From Tautonia sociabilis (lineage in GTDB: Bacteria; Planctomycetota; Planctomycetia; Isosphaerales; Isosphaeraceae), in assembly GCF_003977685.1 (NCBI RefSeq), contig NZ_RYZH01000032.1:22661-86660 (forward strand): a stretch of DNA of 64,000 nucleotides, in the 5' to 3' direction. Below, piece by piece: positions 52,876 to 60,780 of this stretch (positions within the stretch are counted from its first letter, which is position 1; every line of letters starts with the position of its first letter). The position numbers were made by a program, and so were the translations under genes. The notes beneath the pieces were generated by a model that was not told where the DNA came from, did no database searches, and saw only the letters and a program-made list of their open reading frames with translations.

Positions 52876-53844
52876 TCACTCGCGTCCCGAGCCGGCTCGA
52901 GGGGAGGAGGGGGCCCTGGTGCCGTCTCCCTCGCCGGGCCGGTCGCGGAGGCGGTCGAGAAAGCGGGCGACGTTGGGGATCGCCGGACCGAGGATCACCT
53001 CCAACCCGCACCGGCGGGCCAGTCCCTGGTAGTTCACCACGCTCCTGCCGCCGACGAAGACCGGGGCTCCTCGGAGCCGGGCCAGCTCATCGAACCGCTT
53101 GCGGATGTTGCGCGAGAGGGTCAGCGAGATCCCGACCGCCGCGGGCGACCAGGCGTCGATCGCGTGCTGGATCTCCCGAGTCGGCAGGTCCGCTCCCAGG
53201 GAGACCGCCCGCCAGCCGGCCAGCTCGGCGGCCAGGCAGAGCATCAGGGAGCCCCCCTCGTGGCGATCCCCTTGAAGGCTCAGAGACAGCACCCGGCCGA
53301 CCGGCCGGACATTGGCGCGCTGGGCCTCGTCCAGCAGGGCCGAGAGCTTCCGGAGCAGGAACATGACCGCCAGCCGCTCCTGGCAAAGGGAGCAGGAGCC
53401 GCAGAAGAGGCGTTCCCCGGCCTCGGTGATCGCCGGCCCGATGACCCGGGTGGCGACCTCCGCCGGCCCCAGACCGGCGCAGGCTCGGCCGAAGCGGGCC
53501 TCGGCGGCCTCGAGCTCGGCCCGGACCAGGGCGTCGATCAGCCTGGGGATCGTGTCGTCGTGCCCCAGCGCCGGGAGCCTCCCCGGTTCGGGCGCGACGG
53601 GCGACCCCCGGCGGGCCTCGGCGATCGCCTGCGCCACGCCGACACCGTCCCGGGTTCTCTGGGTCACCTCCGCGATGAGGAGGACCTGCCGGGGAGGGTA
53701 GCGGCGATGGCCCGATGGGGTCCGGCACGGCACCGGAAACCCGTACCGACGCTCCCAGACGCGAAGCGTATGGCAGCTCACCCCGGTGAGCTTCGAAACC
53801 GCGGCGATCGAGTACCGGGGTTGGTCCGAGGGATCGGTGCTCAC
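52876..53844 (-). CDS. MerR-type regulator with B12-binding domain (CarH/LitR-like)
   Basis: 322 residues from GTG at 53844, with GGGGAGG 9 nt upstream. The N-terminal MerR HTH is YSIAAVSKLTGVSCHTLRVW followed by ERRYGFPVPCRTPSGHRRY. The helical bundle (about 95-175) and the cobalamin-fold domain (about 183-300) follow. The cobalamin lower-ligand motif DxHxxG is intact as DRHEGG (Asp193-Gly198, His195). The CarH cap motif W-x9-EH is altered: Leu146 for Trp and Arg157 for His, with Glu156 kept. CarH proteins are light-sensing repressors using adenosylcobalamin; this one may bind cobalamin but respond differently. A cysteine-rich patch (FCGSCSLC) lies in the cap helix. Confidence 0.9.
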   Translation of the reverse strand: MSTDPSDQPRYSIAAVSKLTGVSCHTLRVWERRYGFPVPCRTPSGHRRYPPRQVLLIAEVTQRTRDGVGVAQAIAEARRGSPVAPEPGRLPALGHDDTIPRLIDALVRAELEAAEARFGRACAGLGPAEVATRVIGPAITEAGERLFCGSCSLCQERLAVMFLLRKLSALLDEAQRANVRPVGRVLSLSLQGDRHEGGSLMLCLAAELAGWRAVSLGADLPTREIQHAIDAWSPAAVGISLTLSRNIRKRFDELARLRGAPVFVGGRSVVNYQGLARRCGLEVILGPAIPNVARFLDRLRDRPGEGDGTRAPSSPRAGSGRE

Positions 53845-54228
53845 GATGACTCGCCTCCCCAGTTTCGGGAGGGTCGTCGGGATGCAGGGGCGCGGCGAGC
53901 CCCTCGCGATGCCGGCGGACCATCTCAGGGTCGCGATCAAGCGGAGGCCGTCCCCCCAACCCTGGGTCGGGGCCTCACCAACGGGCATCGATCCATTATC
54001 CGACGCGATGCGTTGATTTCAAGAAACCATTCCCCTACCTTCTCGGTTGGCTTCCCGAATCAAACCAGGCGTTCGACCTGTCCTACGTTCTATGATAGGG
54101 GCCTGGCGCCTGGACCGAGCGGGCGGCCGGAGGACCGGGAGGTCCGGATCGAGGCTGTTGCCCCGGGTCGCAGGATGGTCGCTCATCCCCCGGTCAAGAC
54201 TTCTCGGAGAAGGGAAGGGATCGCAGCG
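53845..54228. other. 384-nt region between divergent regulator and protease genes
   Basis: No gene. It contains the promoter candidate at 53995-54022 for the regulator. For the plus-strand protease, TATGAT near 54091 may be a -10 element but lacks a partner. Confidence 0.45.
53995..54022 (-). promoter_or_regulatory. Promoter of the MerR/B12 regulator
   Basis: On the minus strand TTGAAA (complement 54017-54022), a 16-nt spacer and GATAAT (complement 53995-54000). Each hexamer has five of six consensus bases. It is about 150 nt upstream of the GTG start, leaving a long leader. Confidence 0.55.
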
Positions 54229-55737
54229 ATGTTCGGCTCACGGACACAGGCGGATCGCCAGCAACACCGTCGGGTCGGCGGTGGACTGAGGCCGACCATC
54301 GAGGGGCTGGAGCGCCGGCTACTCCTGTATTCGACGCTCGGCGGCCAATGGGCCTTTGGCAACCGCATCACCTACAGCTTCGCCCCCGATGGCACCAGCG
54401 TTGGCGGCGTCTCCAACCAACTCTACCAGGCGATGGCCTCGCGCGGTTTCTCCGAGGCGCAGTGGAAAACCGAGATCCGCCGCGCCGCCGCCCAGTGGCA
54501 GTCGGCCGCCAACATCAACATCGTCGAGGTGACCGACTCCGGCGCCGCGCTCGGCGTCTCCGGCAACCAGCAGAACGACTCCAGGTTCGGAGACATCCGA
54601 CTCTTCGCCACCCCGGATTCCCCCTCGGTCCTCGGCTACGCCTTCGCTCCCCCTCCAATCAACGGCGGCACCCGGGCCGGCGACATCGTGCTTAACAGCA
54701 CCTCCTCCTGGAACATCGGCGCCAACTACGACCTCCAAACCGTCGCCATCCACGAGCTGGGCCACTCCCTCGGCGTCGGCCATTCGGCCTACGCCGATGC
54801 GGCGATGTACGCCACCTACAACGGGATTAAGCAGGGGCTGACCGCCGATGACATCGGCGGCATCCGATCCCTCTACGGGATTCGCCAGCACGACTGGGTG
54901 GATCAGTTCTGGAACAACAAAGACCCCTGGAACGCCGTCAACATCTCCAACCTGATCGACTCCAACCGCAAGGCCACCTTGGCCAATCTCGACGTGACCT
55001 CGAACCAGGACGACGACTGGTTCTATATCCAGGCGCCGTCGAACGCCAGCGGCGAGATGATCGTCACGATGCAGTCGACGAACCTCAGCTCCTTGAGCCC
55101 GAGGTTCCAGGTGTACAACGCGGCCCTGCAACTGGCGGGGTGGACCGTGGCGCCGAACCCGGGAACGGTCTTCGGCGCGACGATCTCGCTGCGGTTCACC
55201 GGCGTGCCGGCCGGCACCGGCGTCTTCATCAAGGCCATGGGCTGGAACGGGCCTTACAGCGGCATCAACGGGATCGGCGCCTACGCCCTCCAGGTCGATT
55301 TCAGCGGCGGCCCGACCCCCACAGTCATCGTGTCCCCGCCGAACACAACCGTCCTCGAACAACCCGACCAGGGCGGCGGTACCATCTCCCACGAGGCGAT
55401 GGAAACCTTCTCCGTCTCCGATTCGTCGAGCTGGATCGTCTCCGCGCCGGCGACCGACCTGGGCCTGACCTCCCGGAGCATGGCCCGGGCTGGCGGCTGG
55501 GACGACCTGCCGACCTCCTCCCCCTCCTTCGGCACCGTGGCCTTCACCTCCCTGTCCCGGCCCGGCCTCTTCCGAGTGGTCCACCCTCAGGCCCACCTCG
55601 GGGCCATGAACCTGCCCACCTGGTTCGTCCAGGCCGTCGACGCCGCGCTGGAGACCGACGGTTCCGGCTCGATCACCCGAGAGTCGAAGCGCCCCGACCG
55701 GATCGACGACGCCCGGCCGGTCTGGCTCGAGGCCTAA
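54229..55737 (+). CDS. Matrixin-like zinc metalloprotease (LEPRxLL-type N-terminus)
   Basis: 502 residues. The N-terminus carries GLERRLLLYSTL, a LEPRxLL-type tag. The protease domain (about 35-220) has the metzincin site HELGHSLGVGH (His175, Glu176, His179, His185) followed by AAMYATY with the Met-turn, and LTADDIGGIRSLYG as in M10A enzymes. There is no prodomain with a cysteine switch. The C-terminal half is beta-rich, with a dehydrogenase-like or pre-peptidase-type segment (NQDDDWFYIQAPSNASGEMI, FQVYNAALQLAGW). It probably acts outside the cell. The frame is open well upstream, but homology begins near this ATG. Confidence 0.92.
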   Translation: MFGSRTQADRQQHRRVGGGLRPTIEGLERRLLLYSTLGGQWAFGNRITYSFAPDGTSVGGVSNQLYQAMASRGFSEAQWKTEIRRAAAQWQSAANINIVEVTDSGAALGVSGNQQNDSRFGDIRLFATPDSPSVLGYAFAPPPINGGTRAGDIVLNSTSSWNIGANYDLQTVAIHELGHSLGVGHSAYADAAMYATYNGIKQGLTADDIGGIRSLYGIRQHDWVDQFWNNKDPWNAVNISNLIDSNRKATLANLDVTSNQDDDWFYIQAPSNASGEMIVTMQSTNLSSLSPRFQVYNAALQLAGWTVAPNPGTVFGATISLRFTGVPAGTGVFIKAMGWNGPYSGINGIGAYALQVDFSGGPTPTVIVSPPNTTVLEQPDQGGGTISHEAMETFSVSDSSSWIVSAPATDLGLTSRSMARAGGWDDLPTSSPSFGTVAFTSLSRPGLFRVVHPQAHLGAMNLPTWFVQAVDAALETDGSGSITRESKRPDRIDDARPVWLEA

Positions 55738-55929
55738 TCTCCGATCATCGCCGGGCGGCCGGCTCCTCCCGATCGCGAGGAGTCGACCGCCCTCGTTGTT
55801 TTCCTGCAACTCCCGGCCTTCGAGTGGCCTACGGTTTGATTAGGCCACAATCGGATCGGATCCGGGCGACAACCGCCCCTCGAACGCACCGACCGCGTCG
55901 ATGCCGCCGCGTCGAGAAGGGCTCCGCAG

Positions 55930-58900
55930 ATGTACACCCCCAGCGAGAACCGACGAGCCCGAGTCCGCTCGGATCGCTTCCGGGTCGAGGCGCTGGAGTC
56001 GAGGGTGGTGCCTTCAACCCTCTCCTTCACCACCTCGCTCCCCTCGGCCTCCACCCTCTCCTTCCTGCCCCCCTCGGCGGGGTTCTTCGTGATGCCGACG
56101 CCTCCGGGCTCGTCGCCGTCCCTCCCGGCGCTTCCCCCGCCGTCTGCCCTCCCCTCGCTGCCCGGGCCAAGCTCCCCATCCATCGGGACGATCCCAGCCA
56201 ATCCTCCGGTCAATCCCCCGGTCGATCCCGGTCCCGACGACCTTCCCGGCGATGGGACCACACCCACTCCCGGACCTCCGGACGCCGGCTCGACGCCACC
56301 GGCCGGCGGCGACCTGACGCATCTCCCTTCGCTTCCTGAGGTCCCGCCGGGCGACCCGAGCATCGACCCGCCGGAGGATCCCGCCCCCGCTCCCTCTCCC
56401 CCGTCGGTCGCCGAGGCGATTCTCGGCGTCGAGCCCGGGTCCAGCGGGGGGGCCGGGGAAGTCGGGTCGGTCGTCGTGACCTTCTCGACGCCGATCCAGA
56501 CCTCGTCGTTGTCCCCTCGGGCGTTCCAGCTCGACCGGATCAGGGACGACGGCAGCACCCAGGCGATCTTCGGCCCGGACAACCCGCCCCGGTGGTGGCT
56601 CGAAAAGGACGGCACCCGGCTGGTGCTCCTCCCCGGAGCGTCGCTCGGCCCGGGCCAGTACCGCCTCTCCCTCTCAGGAGATGCGAGGTTCACCGCCGTC
56701 AATGGCCAGATCATCGACGCCGGTGGCACCGACCGCATCCTGGGGGAATTCCGGGTCGCCTCGATCCCGGCCGATCCCTCCCCCCGATCCCCCTCGGTCC
56801 CCGACAAGCTGGCTCCTTCGCCGACCGGCCCGACCCTCGGCCAGGCGAAGCCGCTGGGGACGATCGGCCCCGATGCGAAGCGAATCGTCTCGACGATCGA
56901 CCTGGACCGCGACCCGAACGCCGTGCTCCTCTACCGGATCGACCTGGCTCCGGGCCACTCCTGGAGGTTCGGGGCGGAGGTCAGCGGAGGAGCCTCGGGC
57001 CATCCCCTGCCGCTCCGGCTCTCGCTGTTCGACTCCTCCGGCCGTCTGATCGCCTCCGGGGACCTCGGCCTCTCCGGCTCTGTCGGCGATCCGTTCCTCT
57101 TCGCCGGGCTGGAGCCGGGCCGCTACTTCCTGGGCGTCTCCGCCTCGGCCAACAACCCGGCGGCCGGCGGCTACGACCCCATCACCGGAGCCTTGGGCGC
57201 TCCGCTGCCGGCGCAGCCGGGCGGGTCGTTCTCGATGACCGTCGTGGCCGACCCCGCCGACCAGCCGGCCCGGGTGATCGGGCTCAAACTCGACCGGCTC
57301 GATCCCTCCGACCCGAGGCCGACCGGCTTCGTCCTCCATTTTGACGCGGCCGTCCGCTCCTGGGCGCCCTACCTGCCGAGCGGCCCGGTGCCGATCGACC
57401 AGTTGGTCGAGGTCGTTGGCGAGGACGGCCGGGTCTGGTCCGCCCGGGCCGAGTCCTACAACGCCGGCACCGGCTCGATGTCGTTCCTGCTACTGGACCG
57501 CCTCCCGGTCGGCTCGTATGAGATCCGACTGCCCGATTCGGAGGGGCTGGTCGACCTGGCCGGCCATTCCCCGGTCGCCGAGGGGATGCCCCCCGGGGTG
57601 CTCGGCCGCTTCGACGTCTCCGCCGAGCCGGCCTCTCGGAGCAAGGGGAACCTGGGAGTGCTGCTCCCCGCCGAGGCCCTGGCCGGCGTCTCGGTGCCGG
57701 TCTTGATCGCCCCGGGGGCCGCGGAGGCCATCCGGTTCGTCGTCACCGAGGGGTCCCCCTTTGCGATCTCGCTCGACGACCCGGGTGGCTCGGTGCGGAT
57801 GGAGCTGGTCGGGCCCGACGGCTCCATCCCCTTGGATGCTGACCTGACGGCCACCAACGGCACCACGATCCGGTTGCTCCCCGGGGTCTACGTCATCCGG
57901 CTGATCAACGACGGATCGGAGGAGGCCGAGGTCACCCTGCGACTCCGGGCGCTGGACATCCCCCGAGATTCCGTGCCGCTCAACGGCATCGGCCAGGGCC
58001 CCGCGCTGGGGATGCGGCTGATCTCGCCGACGTTCGCTGTCCCCAGTGGTGGCACCCTCGAACTCGGGCCGCCACCTTCCTCGCCGGTCATCGGGTCCCA
58101 GGACGGCGCCGTCTCTCCGTCTTCGGTGCCGTTAACGTCGCCGTTGACGTCGTTGTCGCCGACATCGGGCAGGGCGTCGGGCCGATCGGTCGAGCAGGCG
58201 GCCGAGGAGGCGATCGCGGTCGGGCAGGGGGGGCCGTCGGGCCCCGGCGGCCTGTTGATGAGCTTCGAGCCCCGGCCGATCGGCCGGCCGACGACCCAGC
58301 CGCTCCGCGTGGCGGCCGTCGATCCGACGCAAGGGGGGAGCCTGGCGGCAACCACCTCGGTCGCCGAGGGGGAGGAGCTGTTCCGGTTCGTCCCGGTGGG
58401 CCAGGGGCAGCCGGTCGGCAGGCAGGAGAGCGCGGCGGGCGGGTGGAGTTCCTCGCCGGGAATCGCCGAGGCCTGGCCGGCGGGAGGGACGTGGCCGGGG
58501 GATCCGGACTCCTCGGGGCCCGTGTCGCAGCCCCCCCCGTCCGCCGAGCCTCCCCCCCGGATCGTGTTCGAGGAGGCGCTCGACGCCGCCCTGGCGATGC
58601 TCCGGCCGATCTCCGGATCGCTCTTGGACCGCCTCTCGTCGATTGGAGGGCGGCCGATCGCCGGGCAATGGGCTGAAGCGACGGGCTCCGATCGGGCCTT
58701 CCCCGATTTCGACTCCGACGCCGAGTTCGAGCGACCGGAGGAGCCCCTGGAGGTCCCGGTGGCCCCGATGATCGGCGTCGGCCTGGTGGTCGGCTGGGGG
58801 GCCCGGATCTGGTCCCGGAGACGGTTGAAGCCGGCCGCGCCCTCCCCCAGGAGATCGCCCGGCGGTCCCTCCGGTCCGATCGCCGAGGCCGAGGGCCTGG

Positions 58901-58971
58901 CGATCATCGACGAGTTGACCCGAGGGAAGCCCCGCCCGGCCTTCCCCCCGTCTCGCCCGAGGCCGTGGTGA
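55930..58971 (+). CDS. Large exported surface protein (LEPRxLL-like tag, Pro-rich, C-terminal anchor)
   Basis: 1013 residues. Residues 17-30 (FRVEALESRVVPST) are a variant of the LEPRxLL/LEDRxVP tag. A Pro/Ser-rich linker (about 40-160) precedes an Ig-like fold (SVVVTFSTPIQTSSLSPRAF, LPGASLGPGQYRLSLSGDAR), then a pre-peptidase-like domain (YRIDLAPGHSWRFGAEVSGG, LAGLEPGRYFLG-type region) and a second Ig-like unit (DGRVWSARAESYNAGTGSMS). Near the C-terminus a hydrophobic helix (APMIGVGLVVGWGARIW, about 950) and basic residues could anchor it. It is 192 nt from the matrixin gene, with similar tag use. No catalytic site is seen. Confidence 0.85.
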   Translation: MYTPSENRRARVRSDRFRVEALESRVVPSTLSFTTSLPSASTLSFLPPSAGFFVMPTPPGSSPSLPALPPPSALPSLPGPSSPSIGTIPANPPVNPPVDPGPDDLPGDGTTPTPGPPDAGSTPPAGGDLTHLPSLPEVPPGDPSIDPPEDPAPAPSPPSVAEAILGVEPGSSGGAGEVGSVVVTFSTPIQTSSLSPRAFQLDRIRDDGSTQAIFGPDNPPRWWLEKDGTRLVLLPGASLGPGQYRLSLSGDARFTAVNGQIIDAGGTDRILGEFRVASIPADPSPRSPSVPDKLAPSPTGPTLGQAKPLGTIGPDAKRIVSTIDLDRDPNAVLLYRIDLAPGHSWRFGAEVSGGASGHPLPLRLSLFDSSGRLIASGDLGLSGSVGDPFLFAGLEPGRYFLGVSASANNPAAGGYDPITGALGAPLPAQPGGSFSMTVVADPADQPARVIGLKLDRLDPSDPRPTGFVLHFDAAVRSWAPYLPSGPVPIDQLVEVVGEDGRVWSARAESYNAGTGSMSFLLLDRLPVGSYEIRLPDSEGLVDLAGHSPVAEGMPPGVLGRFDVSAEPASRSKGNLGVLLPAEALAGVSVPVLIAPGAAEAIRFVVTEGSPFAISLDDPGGSVRMELVGPDGSIPLDADLTATNGTTIRLLPGVYVIRLINDGSEEAEVTLRLRALDIPRDSVPLNGIGQGPALGMRLISPTFAVPSGGTLELGPPPSSPVIGSQDGAVSPSSVPLTSPLTSLSPTSGRASGRSVEQAAEEAIAVGQGGPSGPGGLLMSFEPRPIGRPTTQPLRVAAVDPTQGGSLAATTSVAEGEELFRFVPVGQGQPVGRQESAAGGWSSSPGIAEAWPAGGTWPGDPDSSGPVSQPPPSAEPPPRIVFEEALDAALAMLRPISGSLLDRLSSIGGRPIAGQWAEATGSDRAFPDFDSDAEFERPEEPLEVPVAPMIGVGLVVGWGARIWSRRRLKPAAPSPRRSPGGPSGPIAEAEGLAIIDELTRGKPRPAFPPSRPRPW

Positions 58972-59686
58972 GCCCCTCCTCGACCACTCCCCGGCAAGGC
59001 GGCCGGAGGTCGTGCCCCTCCCGGCCCTCCTCCCTCTGGGAGATGGCCGCCCGATCGACCCGGAAGCGGTTCCGATGCCCCTCCGAGACCGCCGCGCCGG
59101 AGACTCTCAGGCAGTACGCCGCCCGGCGGGCGAGCCACTCGGGGCGCCCCGATCGCACGGCCAGATCCCGGGTCGTGAACGGCTCGGGGAGCCCCTCGGG
59201 CAGCAGCGCCCAGAGGCCGGCCGGGGCGTCGACGACCCGTTCCGAGCCCACGGCCCGCAAGGCCCGGTCGACCACGACGAACCCCCGGCGTCCCCGGGCC
59301 GGCGCTCGGTGCTCGTCCACCTCGACCTCCAGCACCCGGAGTTCCAGGTTCGGGTGCGCCAGCATCCCCGCCAGGCCGACCAGGTGCTCGAAGGCGTCGA
59401 AGGCCGAGCCCTTCTTCGGGCTCAGCCGGGCCGACCCCGCCCCCTCCGGCGATCGCCGGACGATCCGACGGGAGACGATCACCGGCAGGACGACCCGCAT
59501 CCGGTGATCGGGCAAGAGGCGGCCGAGCTTCGGCCTTAGGGCCGAGGTCGGCCCGCACTGCACCTCGACGAGCCGGCCGTCGTCGGCGATCGCGTCCACC
59601 CGGTCCGGCCCGATCCGCACCTCGACCCCGCCCCCCTCCCGGCCGGCAGAGCGCCCCTTCACCGCCCGGTGCAGGCTCGATGCCAT
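58904..59686 (-). CDS. Unknown protein: PD-(D/E)xK-like N-terminus and winged-helix C-terminus
   Basis: 260 residues, no signal peptide. Residues about 20-70 read VEVRIGPDRVDAIADDGRLV and then EVQCGPTSAL, giving Asp31-x9-Glu41-x-Gln43, a pattern of PD-(D/E)xK nucleases with Gln in place of Lys. The middle has RMRVVLPVIVSRRIVRR and LELRVLEVEVDEHR. The region LPEPFTTRDLAVRSGRPEWL to FRVDRAA looks like a winged helix, so DNA binding is likely. It follows pyrE on the same strand after 13 nt, probably as an operon. Its last 22 codons overlap the end of the convergent surface-protein gene. Nuclease activity is an inference from spacing only. Confidence 0.75.
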   Translation of the reverse strand: MASSLHRAVKGRSAGREGGGVEVRIGPDRVDAIADDGRLVEVQCGPTSALRPKLGRLLPDHRMRVVLPVIVSRRIVRRSPEGAGSARLSPKKGSAFDAFEHLVGLAGMLAHPNLELRVLEVEVDEHRAPARGRRGFVVVDRALRAVGSERVVDAPAGLWALLPEGLPEPFTTRDLAVRSGRPEWLARRAAYCLRVSGAAVSEGHRNRFRVDRAAISQREEGREGHDLRPPCRGVVEEGLTTASGETGGRPGGASLGSTRR

Positions 59687-59699
59687 CGCCCCGGCCCGA

Positions 59700-60284
59700 T
59701 CAGGACGACGCCGCCGCCGGGCCGAGCGGCTCGACCCCGAGATCCCGGATCGTCAGCAGCGACCGGAACTCCAGCCCCCGATCGGCGAACGCGGCGGCCG
59801 CCCCCTCGAGCCGGTCGAGCAGGACGACGACCCGGGCCACCCGGCACCCCATCGCCTCGACCGCCTCGACCGCCTTCAACGACGAGCCGCCCGTGGTCGC
59901 CACGTCGTCCAGAATCGCCACGGTCATCCCGGGCTCCAGCGGCCCCTCGACGAGGTTCCCGGTGCCGTGCCCCTTCGCCTCCTTGCGCACGAGGAACCCC
60001 CGGAGGCCGGGCCTCGTCCCCAGGCCGGCGAGGGCCAGGGTCGCCCCGACGATCGGGTCGGCCCCCATCGTCAGACCGCCGACCGCCGCCACCTCCGGCT
60101 CCTCGGCCAGCAGCCCCAGCACCCCCGAGCCCACCAGCGCCGCCCCCTCCGCCGAGAGCGTCACCCGGCGGCCGTCAACGTAATAATGCGAGGTCCTCCC
60201 GCTGGCCAGGGTGAACGTGCCCAGCTTCAGCGCGTCCCGCTTCAGCAGCGCGACCAGCCGCTCTCGATCCCAGCCGTCGGTCAT
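59700..60284 (-). CDS. pyrE: Orotate phosphoribosyltransferase
   Basis: 194 residues of the type I phosphoribosyltransferase fold. FTLASGRTSHYYVDGRRVTL is the substrate region, GGLTMGADPIVGA and FLVRKEAKGHGTGN are PyrE loops, and VAILDDVATTGGSSLKAVEA is the PRPP-binding motif with the catalytic acidic pair. PyrE makes OMP from orotate and PRPP in pyrimidine synthesis. The ATG at 60284 is chosen because family similarity begins there; the frame is open 98 codons further upstream. The downstream gene (nuclease-like) is 13 nt away. Confidence 0.96.
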   Translation of the reverse strand: MTDGWDRERLVALLKRDALKLGTFTLASGRTSHYYVDGRRVTLSAEGAALVGSGVLGLLAEEPEVAAVGGLTMGADPIVGATLALAGLGTRPGLRGFLVRKEAKGHGTGNLVEGPLEPGMTVAILDDVATTGGSSLKAVEAVEAMGCRVARVVVLLDRLEGAAAAFADRGLEFRSLLTIRDLGVEPLGPAAASS

Positions 60285-60519
60285 CGGCCGTCCTCCTGGC
60301 TCTCCGTCCCCCGCCCATCCGTCCCCGGCCAACCCGACCACCCTCCGCGGCGCGATCGGGCGCTCGACCCGTTCCCGCCCCCAGCATAGCCACCCTGTTC
60401 GCTCCAAACTAGCCGACCTCCCCTTCCGACCGACCCCCGGCCACGATCCCCTGCCCGGACCCCCCAGCGCCCCGACCCCTTCGTCCCCCCACCCCCGCCC
60501 GCCGAAACCCCGCGGCCGA

Positions 60520-60549
60520 CGCCACCGATCGCGGCCGCGATCGGTGGCG
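60520..60549. repeat. 30-bp perfect palindrome
   Basis: All 15 base pairs of the dyad are exact and there is no central spacer; it centres on CGGCCG. It could be extruded as a cruciform or bind a dimeric protein. It lies 236 nt upstream of pyrE and 232 nt upstream of the CarH-like gene. Confidence 0.8.
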
Positions 60550-60587
60550 ATCGGTCGGTCGGTGGCGCGGGGGATCACCGGCCAAAA

Positions 60588-60602
60588 CGTTCAAATCGTT
60601 CA
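60588..60602. promoter_or_regulatory. Upstream pair of CGTTCA direct repeats
   Basis: CGTTCA at 60588-60593 and 60597-60602, 9 nt apart start to start, each preceded by an A- or T-rich triplet. The same 9-nt pair recurs at the promoter start site 132 nt downstream. Confidence 0.6.
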
Positions 60603-60685
60603 GGCAAGAGGCCGCCACTCGACCGAGTCTTTCCCCCGAATCGACCGGATTTCCGCGAATTTTTCCCGATTCTCAGCGATTTCGG

Positions 60686-60714
60686 TTGTCGTTTTCCCCG
60701 AAGCCGACTAGGAT
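60686..60714 (+). promoter_or_regulatory. Promoter of the CarH-like/sigma operon
   Basis: TTGTCG (60686-60691), 17-nt spacer, TAGGAT (60709-60714); each hexamer has four of six consensus bases. The predicted start of transcription (about 60721) falls within the first downstream CGTTCA repeat. Confidence 0.5.
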
Positions 60715-60719
60715 GAAAT

Positions 60720-60755
60720 CGTTCAAAACGTTCAGAGCGCTGTCCAAAACGTTCA
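60720..60755. promoter_or_regulatory. Three CGTTCA direct repeats at the transcription start
   Basis: CGTTCA at 60720-60725, 60729-60734 and 60750-60755, with spacings of 9 and 21 nt. Position over and just after the start site suits repression. The sites are good candidates for autoregulation by the encoded MerR-type protein (inference). Confidence 0.6.
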
Positions 60756-60780
60756 GTACGACGGTCCACCCCGGTTGGCC

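Larger units (their letters stand above)
60285..60780. promoter_or_regulatory. 496-nt regulatory region between pyrE and the CarH-like gene
   Basis: Between divergent genes. Features from left to right: a 30-bp palindrome (60520-60549), two CGTTCA direct repeats (60588-60602), a promoter (60686-60714) and three more CGTTCA repeats (60720-60755). Base composition becomes clearly less GC-rich from 60580 on. Confidence 0.65.

Noticed and set aside
53164..54228. Upstream extension of the matrixin frame by 355 codons
   Set aside because: It would run antisense through the MerR/B12 gene; the protease tag and domain start at 54229.
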